Shown one piece after another: positions 14,824 to 22,905 of a stretch of 64,000 nucleotides of DNA; the first letter of the stretch is position 1; each line of letters starts with the position of its first letter. The translations under genes were made by a program, and so were the position numbers. The notes under the pieces are model-generated. The model ran no database searches. It was not told the DNA's origin and saw only the letters and a list, made by a program, of their open reading frames with translations. The stretch is from Streptomyces sp. CMB-StM0423. GTDB taxonomy: Bacteria; Actinomycetota; Actinomycetes; Streptomycetales; Streptomycetaceae. The stretch spans positions 3,876,501-3,940,500 of the forward strand of contig NZ_CP025407.1 of NCBI RefSeq assembly GCF_002847285.1, in the 5' to 3' direction.

Positions 14824-15145
14824 TCAGGCTTGCTTCTCCTCCGCGGCCTCCTGCTGCGCCCCAGCCGCCTCACGATCGGCGAAGAGTGGATGAACAGTCG
14901 CTCGCGTCTGCTCGCCCCGGCCCCGCACGGCTGCCCCGCCGCGTTGCCGCAGCACGTCACGGTGCATCGCGTGGGCGATGCGCTGCTGGTGCTTGCGCTT
15001 GGAGTGCTGATAGACGAGCTGGGCCCGCTCTGTGGACTGGCCAGCGCGGACCATGAGGTCCTTGAGCTTGGCCCCGGTGTCGGCCGCGAGGGTGTTGCCG
15101 GTGTGCCGCAGGTCGTAGAAGCGAACGCGAGCCGCAGCCCGTGGC
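14824..15145 (-). pseudogene. C-terminal fragment of a tyrosine (phage-type) integrase
   Basis: Reading leftwards: RFYDLRHTGNTLAADTGAKL, then KDLMVRAGQSTERAQLVYQH, then SKRKHQQRIAHAM and a basic tail. This is the end of the catalytic domain with the HxxR box (LRHT) and the nucleophile tyrosine (LVYQH). The fragment stops abruptly at about 15145, where unrelated sequence begins; the N-terminal 250 or so residues are missing. Its 3' end faces the tRNA-Gly scar at 14514-14562, 262 bases away, the usual position of int next to att. Confidence 0.82.
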
Positions 15146-15371
15146 CACCGTGGTCGGCGACCGGATCGCCGTACGTCTCACCAGCATCCTCTCCGCCCGC
15201 GGCATCCCCGCCGACGCCGTACCCGAGCAGAGCAGCCCGGAGCCGATCGCGGCACTGGAACTGGCCGAGCAGCGCATCCCGCCCCGCTACCGCCGCGCCA
15301 TCGCCGACCACCCCGGCATCACCGCCTGGGTCGACGACCTCACCCGCTCCGGCCGCCCAGGCCCCGGCGGC
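15123..15371 (+). pseudogene. N-terminal fragment of a DnaC-like ATP-binding (helicase-loader) protein
   Basis: The frame reads AVRLTSILSARGIPADAVPE, then ALELAEQRIPPRYRRAIADH and PGITAWVDDLTRSGRPGPGG. In actinobacterial integrative elements this is the segment just before the Walker A loop of a DnaC-like ATPase. Here the sequence jumps at GRPGPGG to an unrelated kinase-like stretch, so the ATPase core is lost. A remnant of an element replication module. Confidence 0.6.
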
Positions 15372-15448
15372 GACGTGGCCCGCGAGCTGGGCAGGATCCT
15401 CGACGCCCCGGTCACGCATCTGGACGCGGCGTTCTACGACGACAAGTG
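15372..15448 (+). pseudogene. Short fragment resembling a P-loop kinase (adenylate-kinase-like)
   Basis: Fused in frame to the DnaC-like remnant is DVARELGRILDAPVTHLDAA followed by FYDDKW. This resembles the segment directly after the Walker A loop of small P-loop kinases (VARELGRRLG..VTHLDALFW). Only about 25 residues remain. It marks a recombination junction rather than a working gene. Confidence 0.4.
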
Positions 15449-15451
15449 GAG

Positions 15452-15476
15452 ATCCCCGGGTCGGCGACCTGGGGAT
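15452..15476 (+). terminator. Hairpin after the gene fragments, related to scar hairpins
   Basis: ATCCCCGGGT and ACCTGGGGAT pair as a 10-bp stem with one G-T mismatch and a CGGCG loop. It resembles the hairpin that follows the tRNA scar at 23550-23575 and may be a further scar trace. Confidence 0.45.
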
Positions 15477-15529
15477 TGTCCGTTGTCCGGGCCTCACAGG
15501 AAGATCGCGGCAGGTGCTGAACTGCGCGG

Positions 15530-16408
15530 TCAGAACATCGCGATGGGGTTGACCGGTACGCCGGTCAGGCCGTGGATGCGGGGCGGAGCGACGGTGAGCA
15601 GGAAGCTGTAGCGCTGGAGTTGCGTGCACAACTTCGCGAGGTCGTCGACTTGGGGCACGTCGATCAGGGGCATCGCCATCCGGCCGAGCGCCACCCCGTG
15701 CAGCGGGGAGGGTTCGTCCGGGTTCAGGGGCGGATGCGCGTCGCCCCTGTCCGGGGCGACGAGGGCGACCCCTCGACGGTGCATCCAGCGAACCGCGTCC
15801 ATGCTGATTCCCGGGCTCGGTACGTCGTGGGGCCCGCGTCCCGTCCAGCCGAGTCGGACCACCAGTGCGTCACCGGAGCCCACCGTGACTCCCTGCCGCT
15901 TCTCGGCCTGTTCGAAGTCGTGTGACGTCACCGCGTAGGCCGGGGGAAGGGGGCCTTCGACGGCCAGATCGAGCAGGACCCCGCGTGTCACTATCCCGGC
16001 GGCGAAGGCAGTCGTCGACGCGTGCGTGATGCCGACGGGGGTGACGACCTGCTCCCTCGGGCGGCCTGGATAGACCTGGCCGTCGGTCGACCAGTGTGCG
16101 AGGGCGTCGAGGTGCGTCGACTTCCAGTGGTGGTGGTAGACCACCGACAGATCGGCTGCCACCGGTCCACCGGTGTGGGACACCATCTGCTGCACCGGCG
16201 ACGCCTCGACCGTGTCGGGCGAGAACGGGCTGAAGAACATCGCGTTCGGCGTGATCGGCTGCGCCAGGGACACCCACTGGCCGGTCCGCGCCTCCGCGGC
16301 GGCCCTGGCGCGTACCTCGTCGGTGATGAGGTTGAGGGTGCCGAGTTCGTCGTCCGGCCCCCATCGGTCCCAGTTGTCCGGCAGGTTCGTCTCACTCGTA
16401 TCGGCCAT
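15530..16408 (-). CDS. Cyclase-family (kynurenine formamidase-like) metal-dependent hydrolase
   Basis: A 292-residue member of the cyclase/formamidase fold. The metal motif HxGTHxD appears as HHWKSTHLDALAHW, with His and Asp ligands kept but Gly replaced by Lys-Ser. Other landmarks are NWDRWGPDDELGTLNLIT, typical of this subfamily, and GLTGVPVNPIAMF at the end. Start ATG 16408 has AAAGGGG 8 bases upstream; ATG 16429 is weaker. It follows the methyltransferase and SDR genes in one direction, suggesting tailoring or degradation of an aromatic or polyketide substrate. Substrate unknown. Confidence 0.85.
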   Translation of the reverse strand: MADTSETNLPDNWDRWGPDDELGTLNLITDEVRARAAAEARTGQWVSLAQPITPNAMFFSPFSPDTVEASPVQQMVSHTGGPVAADLSVVYHHHWKSTHLDALAHWSTDGQVYPGRPREQVVTPVGITHASTTAFAAGIVTRGVLLDLAVEGPLPPAYAVTSHDFEQAEKRQGVTVGSGDALVVRLGWTGRGPHDVPSPGISMDAVRWMHRRGVALVAPDRGDAHPPLNPDEPSPLHGVALGRMAMPLIDVPQVDDLAKLCTQLQRYSFLLTVAPPRIHGLTGVPVNPIAMF

Positions 16409-16481
16409 GTAGTCGGCCCCTTTCTTCATGGTGTTCTACGGGCGTTGCAAAGGCCGGTCTCCCGCGGCGGCCCGACGCCGG

Positions 16482-17480
16482 TCACGCACCCCACGCATCC
16501 GCGCCGGATGAGGCAGGTACGGCCTCCAGCACAGACACCAGAGAGGCGGAGGCGGACACCCTGGAGAGATGCAGGCCCGCCCGCTGGCAGAGGCACCGGA
16601 ACTCGTCGACGCTCCGTTCCCGTCCGGTCGACAGAGCCATCATGTTCAGGTCCATCAGGGGCGGGAGCCCCCGCTCTCCCAGCCGGTCGACGACGAGTTC
16701 CGCGATCAGTACCCGTCCGCCGGGCGTGAGCGCGTCGCGGCAGTTCTCCAGGATGCGTACGGCGGAGTCGTCGTCCCAGTCGTGGAGGACGAACTTCAGG
16801 AGGTGTACGTCGCCGGCCGGGACCTTCTCGAAGAAGTCGCCGCCGACGAAGGTGAACCGGTCGGCCACGCCCAGTCGTTCGGCGGAGGCCATGGCGTCGG
16901 CGCCGGCGTGGGGCAGGTCGAGCACCACACCGGTCAGCTCCGGGTGGCGCAGCATGAGGGTGTGGACGAAGTTGCCGCTGGCGCCTCCGACGTCCACGGC
17001 GGTCCCGGCGTCCTTCAGGTCGATGACGTCGGCCAGTTGACGGGCCAGCCCCCGAGTCATTGCGTTCATGGAGGCGGTGAAGACCGCGGCATCCTCCGGG
17101 TGCGCGGCGAGCCAGTCGAAAAGGGGGGCGCCGAGAGTGGCCACGGTCTGCGGCGAGCCCGTGCGTATCGCCTGGGACAGGTTTCCCCAGGGCGCCCAGT
17201 GGGAGGCCGTACCGCCGTACAGTGCCAGGTCGCGTAGTGAGCCGGGCCGGCCGGCGCGCAGTGTCCGCAGCAGCGGTGTGGCGGTGAACCGCTCTCCGTC
17301 CTGGCAGGAGGCCAGCCCGAGGGGGGCGCACGCACGCAGGAACCGGAACGTCGCCTGGGGATCGAGTGACTCGGCATCCGCCACCTCCGCGGCGGTGGCT
17401 CCAGCCGGGCGCAGATGGTCGGCGATGCGCAGTTCCGCCGCGGTGCGCACGACTTGGGTCACCCAGTATCCGGTGATCAT
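16482..17480 (-). CDS. SAM-dependent O-methyltransferase (acetylserotonin/hydroxyneurosporene type), apparent frameshift at its start
   Basis: From M 17480 the frame gives 332 residues. A dimerisation domain (residues 1-90, ITGYWVTQVVRTAAELRIAD) precedes a Rossmann methyltransferase domain with AVDVGGASGNFVHTLM at about 165, VLDLP, and the catalytic HDWDDD motif. The only strong ribosome site (AGGAAAG) precedes ATG 17535 in another frame. Dropping one C from the CCCC run at 17514-17517 would give MALFEHPSPLPGPLNRQQ joined to MITGYW, a normal N-terminus. So the gene is either frameshifted or carries a sequence error; M17480 itself lacks a ribosome site. Confidence 0.82.
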   Translation of the reverse strand: MITGYWVTQVVRTAAELRIADHLRPAGATAAEVADAESLDPQATFRFLRACAPLGLASCQDGERFTATPLLRTLRAGRPGSLRDLALYGGTASHWAPWGNLSQAIRTGSPQTVATLGAPLFDWLAAHPEDAAVFTASMNAMTRGLARQLADVIDLKDAGTAVDVGGASGNFVHTLMLRHPELTGVVLDLPHAGADAMASAERLGVADRFTFVGGDFFEKVPAGDVHLLKFVLHDWDDDSAVRILENCRDALTPGGRVLIAELVVDRLGERGLPPLMDLNMMALSTGRERSVDEFRCLCQRAGLHLSRVSASASLVSVLEAVPASSGADAWGA

Positions 17481-17697
17481 CTGCTGCCGGTTCAGCGGCC
17501 CCGGCAGGGGTGAGGGGATGTTCGAAGAGTGCCATGTCGTTCTTTCCTGGATGGGTACCGCCGCACGGGGTGACGGCGCTGCGCCGGAGGTCCATCGGCC
17601 ATCGGCCGTGGCGGTGCACTCGGCGACGCCTCGGAGCCGTGGGAGGTTCGGTCGCAGCGGCCCCGCCCCTTGCAGGCGAAGCCGTGGTCACGCCGCG

Positions 17698-18501
17698 TCA
17701 GCGGTAGAGATCGGTCTGACCGTTCGACGCGGTCAGGCCACCATCCACGGGGATGTGCGCGCCGTTGACGTACGAGGCGCCGAAGCCGGCGAGGAACGCC
17801 ACTACGGCGGCCACCTCGGTGGGGTCGCCGGGCCGGGCCATCGGTACGCGGTCGTCGAACCGCTCGCGCAGCGGCGTGCCTTCGGCGAGCGCCGCCCGGA
17901 TCGCCTCGGTGCTGGCCGTCACTCCGGGGTGGACGGCATTGACCCGGATCTCCCGGCCGTGGTCGAGGGCCATCGCGTTGGTCAGGTTGACCACCGCTCC
18001 CTTGGCCGTGTTGTAGACGGCCTGCTTCCAGTCTCCGCGTACGCCGCCGACGGAGCCGATGTTGACGATGGACCCGCCGACCGCGCGCAGGTGGGGCAGG
18101 GCGGCGCGGGAAGCGAAGAACAGACCGTCGACGTTCACGCTCATCATGGCGCGGTAGTCGTCCTCGGTCGTGCTCTCCACGGTGCCCGGCAACGCAAGCC
18201 CCGCGTTGTTGACGAGGACGTCAAGATGCCCGAAGCGCTTGGCCACCCCGTCCATGAGGGCGGTGATCGCGGCCAGGTCGGAGATGTCGCCGACCCACGG
18301 GTGCATGTCGCCCCCGTCCGGGCCGCTCTCGACGGCCCTGCGCAAGGTCGATTCCGTACGCCCCACCAGTACCGTGGTGTATCCGTCGGCGGCGAAGCGG
18401 TGCGCGATGGGGACACCGAGGCCGCCGCCGGCACCGGTGATCACGGCCACGCGGCCGTGGTGGCCGTGTTCGTCGCGCTGGTGGTGGGACTGCTCGTTCA
18501 C
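17698..18501 (-). CDS. Short-chain dehydrogenase/reductase
   Basis: A 267-residue classical SDR. NAD(P)-binding TGAGGGLGVPIA is near residue 23, NNAG motif as VLVNNAGLALPG, catalytic serine region NIGSVGG, YNTAK for the YxxxK pair, and PVDGG near the end. GTG 18501 is chosen as start because AGGAGG lies 5 bases upstream; an open frame to 18597 is not needed. First gene of a leftward SDR, methyltransferase, cyclase group, divergent from the AraC regulator. Confidence 0.9.
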   Translation of the reverse strand: MNEQSHHQRDEHGHHGRVAVITGAGGGLGVPIAHRFAADGYTTVLVGRTESTLRRAVESGPDGGDMHPWVGDISDLAAITALMDGVAKRFGHLDVLVNNAGLALPGTVESTTEDDYRAMMSVNVDGLFFASRAALPHLRAVGGSIVNIGSVGGVRGDWKQAVYNTAKGAVVNLTNAMALDHGREIRVNAVHPGVTASTEAIRAALAEGTPLRERFDDRVPMARPGDPTEVAAVVAFLAGFGASYVNGAHIPVDGGLTASNGQTDLYR

Positions 18502-18621
18502 CAAGTCCTCCTGATCTCTGCCTGCTTCGCACACTAGGAAGATCACGCAAGCCTCGGCATGCACCCACGCGACAACAGGCTGGAAGATCAGCGACACATC
18601 CGGGAGGCAGACTCGTAGACC

Positions 18622-19563
18622 ATGGACGACAAGCCCGCATCCTTCTCACTCGACTCACGCCGTGTGGCCGCCACCGGTCTGGACGACTACGCGCAGAACT
18701 GGTCCGCCCACATCGGAGACGAGTTCCCTCTCCCCACGTTCAGCGCGGCGACCGTGGCCGACTTCCGGCTGCGCTTCCGCGCCGCCAAGGTGCACGACGT
18801 GGCCGTCACCACCGTGGACGGGGTGTCGCCTGCACAAACGGCAGAGGGGCCGATTCCGGATACCGATCACGTCCGCCTGTGGCTGGTGCGTAGCGGAGCC
18901 TGGGCACTGGGCAGCAGGCGAAGCAGCGTGGAACACACCGTGGCGGCGGGAGAGTTCCTGCTGCGGCATGCCGGGGGGATACCTCACTTCTCGCTCCCCC
19001 CGCGCACGAGAGCGCGGTGCATCGTACTGCCCGCCGCCCCTTTCGCCCCGGCACTCGCCGGACGTCAGGTCGCCGGCCACGCCGACACCGCCGAGGTACG
19101 CCTCCTGATGGCGCACGCCACCATGGTGGAGGAGGTACGGCCCGATCTGAGCCCGGCCGGGGTCCGGGCCGCGCGGGACACTCTGGTCGAGTTGGTCATC
19201 GCGGTGGCACACGGCGGATTCGACGATGTGAACACGCGCCTCGCCCCGGCCCTCGCCCAGGCGGCCAAGGACCTCGCGGAGCAGCGGCTCGCCGACGCCG
19301 ATCTCTCGCCGACGATGCTGGCCCGGGAACTGAACGTTTCCGTACGCACGCTTCAGCGCGCGTTCGCGGTCGGCGGGGAATCGGTGGCCGCGTACATCCG
19401 GGAGAGGCGTCTGGAGTCGGCCAGGCGGGCGCTGTCGGCGTCTCGGCTGACCGTCTCGGAGATCGCCGCGCACTGGCAGTTCGCCGACGGCAGCCACTTC
19501 AGCCGCGCTTTCAAGCGGCGCTACGGACTCACACCCACCGAGTACGCACTGCGGAACTCCTGA
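18622..19563 (+). CDS. AraC-family transcriptional regulator
   Basis: A 313-residue regulator with an N-terminal cupin-like sensing domain (AraC-binding-like; VAAGEFLLRHAGGIPHFSLP) and a C-terminal HTH_18 pair of helix-turn-helices from about residue 215 to 310 (LSPTMLARELNVSVRTLQRA and HWQFADGSHFSRAFKRRYGL). It is divergent from the SDR gene by 120 bases, so it most likely controls the SDR/methyltransferase/cyclase group. The ribosome site GGGAGG is 15 bases before ATG 18622, longer than usual. Confidence 0.9.
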   Translation: MDDKPASFSLDSRRVAATGLDDYAQNWSAHIGDEFPLPTFSAATVADFRLRFRAAKVHDVAVTTVDGVSPAQTAEGPIPDTDHVRLWLVRSGAWALGSRRSSVEHTVAAGEFLLRHAGGIPHFSLPPRTRARCIVLPAAPFAPALAGRQVAGHADTAEVRLLMAHATMVEEVRPDLSPAGVRAARDTLVELVIAVAHGGFDDVNTRLAPALAQAAKDLAEQRLADADLSPTMLARELNVSVRTLQRAFAVGGESVAAYIRERRLESARRALSASRLTVSEIAAHWQFADGSHFSRAFKRRYGLTPTEYALRNS

Positions 19564-19581
19564 CCACAAGGGCCCGGCCGG

Positions 19582-20238
19582 TCAGTTGCGGGCCTGCCGG
19601 CGGACCGCGTCGGCGATAGGTTCGGGACCTTGGGTGAGTTCGAGGATCCGGTGGTGGATCTGCGGGGTGTGAACGAGTTCGGCGAGTGTCGCCGCGACAT
19701 CGTCACGGGTGATGTCGGTGTGGACCAGGGCGGGCGAGAGGTTGATCCGGCCGGTGCCCGCGTCGTCGGTGAGTGCGGCGGGGCGCAGGATGGTCCAGTC
19801 GAGGTCGGTGTCGGCCAGTTCGGCGTCCGCCCTCTTCTTGACGTCGATGTAGTGCTCGAAGGTGTCGGACCTCTCGCGGTCGCGCCAGGCTTCGGGGAAG
19901 ACGGAGACGAGCAGCAGGCGGTTGATGCCGGCGCGGCGGGCCGCCTCGATGGCGGTGGTCAGGCCGGTTCCGTCAATGGCGGTGGTGGCGGCGGTGCCGC
20001 CTTCGCCGCCGGCTCCGGCGGCGAAGACCAGGACGTCGGTGCCGTGCAGCAGCTCGGCGAGGGCGGGTGCGTCGAGGCGGGTCAGGTCGCCGTGGGTGGC
20101 GTGGACACCCTCGGCGGCGAGGCGTTCGCCCTGTTCCGGACGGCGGTAGAGCCCGTCGACCCGGTCACCTGCGGCGGTCAGCAGACGGGCCAGGCGGCTC
20201 CCGACGCCGCCGGCGATGCCCACGATGAAGACCTTCAT
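19582..20238 (-). CDS. NAD(P)-binding atypical SDR (NmrA/YwnB-like)
   Basis: A 218-residue protein with an N-terminal dinucleotide-binding motif VFIVGIAGGVGSRLARLL, mid-region VLVFAAGAGGEGG and LDWTILRPAALTDD, as in atypical NAD(P)H-binding SDRs that lack the YxxxK pair. It converges with the AraC gene (18 bases apart) and follows the TetR gene in the same direction. Probably a sensor or a small reductase; substrate unknown. Confidence 0.82.
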   Translation of the reverse strand: MKVFIVGIAGGVGSRLARLLTAAGDRVDGLYRRPEQGERLAAEGVHATHGDLTRLDAPALAELLHGTDVLVFAAGAGGEGGTAATTAIDGTGLTTAIEAARRAGINRLLLVSVFPEAWRDRERSDTFEHYIDVKKRADAELADTDLDWTILRPAALTDDAGTGRINLSPALVHTDITRDDVAATLAELVHTPQIHHRILELTQGPEPIADAVRRQARN

Positions 20239-20397
20239 TGATCTGGCTCTCCTTGATCGGGTGCCGGCCGGAGCTGGCGCGTACGGGGTTGTCGTCTCGG
20301 GTGGCGGTGCCCCGGTTGGTGCCGCTGGTGCCGGCCGTGTGCCCGCGGGCCCCGGGCTTGCGCCGGTGGGCCCGCGGGGTCGGTGGTCTGCCGGGTG

Positions 20398-20991
20398 TTA
20401 TGGGTGGAGGAGTCGGCGGGTGGTTGTCATCGTGGTGTCGAGTGGGCTGGTGTCCCGGTGGATTTTGGCTCTGACGCTTGCTCCGAGCCACATGTCGTAC
20501 AGAACCTCTGCGGTGTCGCGGGGGGTGCCGTCGATGTTGATGGTTCCGTCGTCGAGGCCGGTGGTGATGGCTCGTTCGAGGCGGTTGATGATGGCGGTGG
20601 TGCCTTCTTTGAGGGCGAGTCGCATGGTTTCGGAGAGGTCGGAGACTTCTGCGCCGAGTTTGACGGCCAGGCATTTGCCTTGGCATGCGTCGAGGCTTTG
20701 GTTGTCGTGCCAGTTCTGCCAGTAGGCCATCAGCCGCTCGGCCGTGGTCTGGCCGGGTGCGGCCAGGATCCGGTCCATGTCGGCGAGGTAGTCGGCGAAG
20801 TAGGCGCGCATCATCGCTTCACCGAAGGCGTCTTTGGAGCCGAAGAAGTGGTAGAACGAGCCCTTCGGGACCCCGGCGGCGGTGAGGACTTCGTTGATGC
20901 CGACCGCGGAGAAGCCTTTGCGGGACATGATCTGTTGGGCGGCGTCGAGGATGCTGCGGCGGGTATCGCCTCGAACTGCTGACATGTTCAC
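20398..20991 (-). CDS. TetR-family transcriptional regulator
   Basis: A 197-residue regulator. The N-terminal HTH spans about residues 10-55 (ILDAAQQIMSRKGFSAVGIN, GVPKGSFYHFFGSKDAF), the rest being the ligand-binding domain with FYHFF and a conserved Cys in SLDACQGKCLAV. The operator-like TAGACCAGTCGT lies 15-26 bases before its start and recurs in front of the hydrolase gene at 21082-21918, so it probably represses both itself and that gene. Confidence 0.92.
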   Translation of the reverse strand: MNMSAVRGDTRRSILDAAQQIMSRKGFSAVGINEVLTAAGVPKGSFYHFFGSKDAFGEAMMRAYFADYLADMDRILAAPGQTTAERLMAYWQNWHDNQSLDACQGKCLAVKLGAEVSDLSETMRLALKEGTTAIINRLERAITTGLDDGTINIDGTPRDTAEVLYDMWLGASVRAKIHRDTSPLDTTMTTTRRLLHP

Positions 20992-21005
20992 ACCTTACCA
21001 CCCAT

Positions 21006-21017
21006 TAGACCAGTCGT
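21006..21017 (+). promoter_or_regulatory. Probable TetR operator, tetR side
   Basis: TAGACCAGTCGT, 15 bases upstream of the tetR start. Its exact reverse complement ACGACTGGTCTA lies at 21971-21982 upstream of the divergent-coded hydrolase. A shared 12-mer in front of a regulator and its neighbour suggests a common operator. Confidence 0.6.
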
Positions 21018-21081
21018 CTCCCCGGTTGCGTGCGACAACCGCCGCACCACACCGCCGCCGCCCCGGTGCTGCCCCGGTAGG

Positions 21082-21918
21082 TCATCGGTCGAGGAAGTCC
21101 AGAAGGATCTCGTTGACCTCAGCGGTGTGGGTGGTCAGCAGCCCGTGCGGCGCCCCCTCGATCTCCACATACCGAGCAGCGGGCAACGCCTTCGCGAAAC
21201 GACGCCCGGTAGCGTCGACGGGCAGGGTGCGATCACCTGTGCCGTGCACGATCAGCGCCGGCACATCGATCTTCGGGATATCCGCCCGGAAGTCGGTAGG
21301 CCAACTCAGCGGAGCAGCCGCCGACGCGAACGGACCCGCACCCGCGGCCACGTTCCAAGCGTTGCGCACCGCCTCCTCGCTCACCCGGGTGCCCAAGTTC
21401 TCGTCCAGGTTGAAGAAGTCGGCGTAGAAACCGGTGAAGAACGCGTACCGATCCTTCTTCACCGCCGCCGACACCCCCTCGAAGAACGACGGCGGCGCCA
21501 CCCCGTCCGGATTGTCCTCGGTGATCGCCAGATACGGCTCCAACGACGCCAGGAACACTGCCTTCGCCACCCGACCCGAACCGTAAGTCGACAGGTACCG
21601 GGCCACTTCCCCCGTGCCCATCGAGAAGCCCACCAGGACCGCGTCACGCAGGTCGAGGGTCTCCATGACCGTGTTCAAGTCGGCCGCGAAGGTGTCGTAG
21701 TCGTAGCCGGTCGAAGGCTGACTGGACTTCCCGAAACCCCGCCGGTCGTAGGTGACGACCCGGTAGCCCGCCTCCAGCAGCGCCGGAACCTGCCCCTCCC
21801 ACGAGTTGCCGTCCAACGGATACCCGTGGATCAGCACCACCGGCTGCCCGGCACCCTTGTCCTCGTAGTGCACCTCGATACCGACACGGTTCTCCATACC
21901 AACCTTGATACGCCCCAT
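21082..21918 (-). CDS. Alpha/beta hydrolase (non-haem chloroperoxidase/esterase type)
   Basis: A 278-residue alpha/beta hydrolase: oxyanion HG motif VVLIHGYPLDGNSW, nucleophile elbow VGFSMGTGEVARYL, acid LIVHGTGDRTLPVD and histidine IEGAPHGLLTTH complete the Ser-Asp-His triad. The signature GFSMGTGEV is that of cofactor-free haloperoxidase-like esterases. Start ATG 21918 has GGAAGG about 5 bases upstream; ATG 21897 is an alternative. It lies upstream of tetR in the same direction with the shared operator in front. Confidence 0.9.
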   Translation of the reverse strand: MGRIKVGMENRVGIEVHYEDKGAGQPVVLIHGYPLDGNSWEGQVPALLEAGYRVVTYDRRGFGKSSQPSTGYDYDTFAADLNTVMETLDLRDAVLVGFSMGTGEVARYLSTYGSGRVAKAVFLASLEPYLAITEDNPDGVAPPSFFEGVSAAVKKDRYAFFTGFYADFFNLDENLGTRVSEEAVRNAWNVAAGAGPFASAAAPLSWPTDFRADIPKIDVPALIVHGTGDRTLPVDATGRRFAKALPAARYVEIEGAPHGLLTTHTAEVNEILLDFLDR

Positions 21919-21970
21919 GATGCCTTCCCCTTCGAAGAGTTCGACGTGTGCTGCGCTCTCCAGGTACTAT

Positions 21971-21982
21971 ACGACTGGTCTA
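21971..21982 (+). promoter_or_regulatory. Probable TetR operator, hydrolase side
   Basis: ACGACTGGTCTA, the exact reverse complement of the 12-mer before tetR, 53-64 bases upstream of the hydrolase start. TACTAT at 21965-21970 beside it may be part of a promoter. Confidence 0.6.
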
Positions 21983-22054
21983 CTCGCACCACAACCCCCA
22001 ACCGGCGCGCACCGGACTGCCGAAGCCACCCCGTACGTCAAAGGAACTTCAGTC

Positions 22055-22489
22055 GTGCCCACTCTGTTTTCCCGCATCATCGCCGGCGACCTGCCCGGAC
22101 GCTTCGTCTGGCAGGATCCCGAGGTCACCGCGTTCCTCACCGTCGCGCCCTTGCGGCCCGGGCACACCCTCGTCGTCCCCCGGCGCGAGATCGACCGGTG
22201 GACGGATGCCGACGGTGCCCTTCTGGTGCGGTGCATGGAGGTTGCCCAGGCCGTAGGGCAAGGGGTGCAGCGGGCCTGGGACGCTCCGCGGGCCGGCCTC
22301 GTCGTCGCGGGCTTCGAGGTGCCGCACCTGCACATCCATGTCGCTCCTGTCTGGGACATGTCCGACTTCGATTTCACCAAGGCCAAGCCGGAGGAGGATC
22401 AGTCCGCTCTGGACGACGCCGCGGCAAAACTGCGCGCCGCCCTGCTCGAACTCGGTTATGAGCAGGCCCGGGACACCGACCGCGGCTGA
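22055..22489 (+). CDS. HIT-family nucleotide hydrolase/transferase
   Basis: A 144-residue HIT protein. The histidine triad reads VPHLHIHVAPVWD near residue 95. The N-terminal LFSRIIAGDLPGRFVWQDPE and RPGHTLVVPRREIDRW are standard. Start GTG 22055 has AAGGAA at 22041-22046, 8 bases away; the frame is open upstream without such a site. HIT proteins hydrolyse AMP-lysine, AMP-N or related adducts. It is divergent from the TetR/hydrolase pair. Confidence 0.9.
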   Translation: MPTLFSRIIAGDLPGRFVWQDPEVTAFLTVAPLRPGHTLVVPRREIDRWTDADGALLVRCMEVAQAVGQGVQRAWDAPRAGLVVAGFEVPHLHIHVAPVWDMSDFDFTKAKPEEDQSALDDAAAKLRAALLELGYEQARDTDRG

Positions 22490-22528
22490 TACTGCGCAGC
22501 CGGCTCAGGCTGATGACGGGGACTGGAG

Positions 22529-22760
22529 TCAGGACAGAAGCTCTCGCGTCACGGCGACCATGGCGCGCGTTGCGGCGCCCTGGGTGCGCTCCGAGGGAAG
22601 GGCGAGAGACAGCGGCCACTCCAGGTTCGCGTCGCTGACAGTCAGCGTCGCGGCGTCTCGTGCGTCCACCCGACTGGGGAGCCACTGCGGATCGACGCCG
22701 ATCAAGTCAGAGTCGTCCCGCGGCGGCCCGGGACGCAGGACTGTGCGTAGAAACCTCGTT
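22529..22760 (-). pseudogene. C-terminal fragment, possibly of a LysR-type regulator
   Basis: A minus-strand frame ending at 22529 reads DDSDLIGVDPQWLPSRVDAR, then NLEWPLSLALPSERTQGAAT and RAMVAVTRELLS. The pattern of a hydrophobic strand followed by a basic helix at the very C-terminus resembles LysR effector domains. No N-terminal part or start is present; upstream sequence belongs to the QueD-like remnant. The family call is tentative. Confidence 0.35.
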
Positions 22761-22767
22761 CTTCATT

Positions 22768-22905
22768 TCACCGCTCTGGCCGGTATTCGGCCCAGGTCTT
22801 GGGTGTCTCGGACACCCTGACCGCCTTCAGTTCAGGGAATCGCTGGATCCAGAGGTCGAAGATCCACGCGGCCAGATTCTCTGCCGACGGTGAACCCCCG
22901 TTATC
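22768..22905 (-). pseudogene. C-terminal fragment of a 6-pyruvoyl-tetrahydropterin synthase/QueD-like enzyme
   Basis: The minus-strand frame reads NGGSPSAENLAAWIFDLWIQ and then RFPELKAVRVSETPKTWAEY before its stop. The blocks PTSENLA..IW, LP.L..V.V.ETP and A.Y are the C-terminal signature of the PTPS/QueD family. The catalytic N-terminal two thirds are absent; upstream of about 22905 unrelated sequence starts. Confidence 0.6.

Noticed and set aside
16426..17691. 421-residue Arg/Pro-rich frame overlapping the methyltransferase
   Set aside because: Only its first residues after ATG 17535 make sense; the rest is an out-of-frame reading of the methyltransferase gene.
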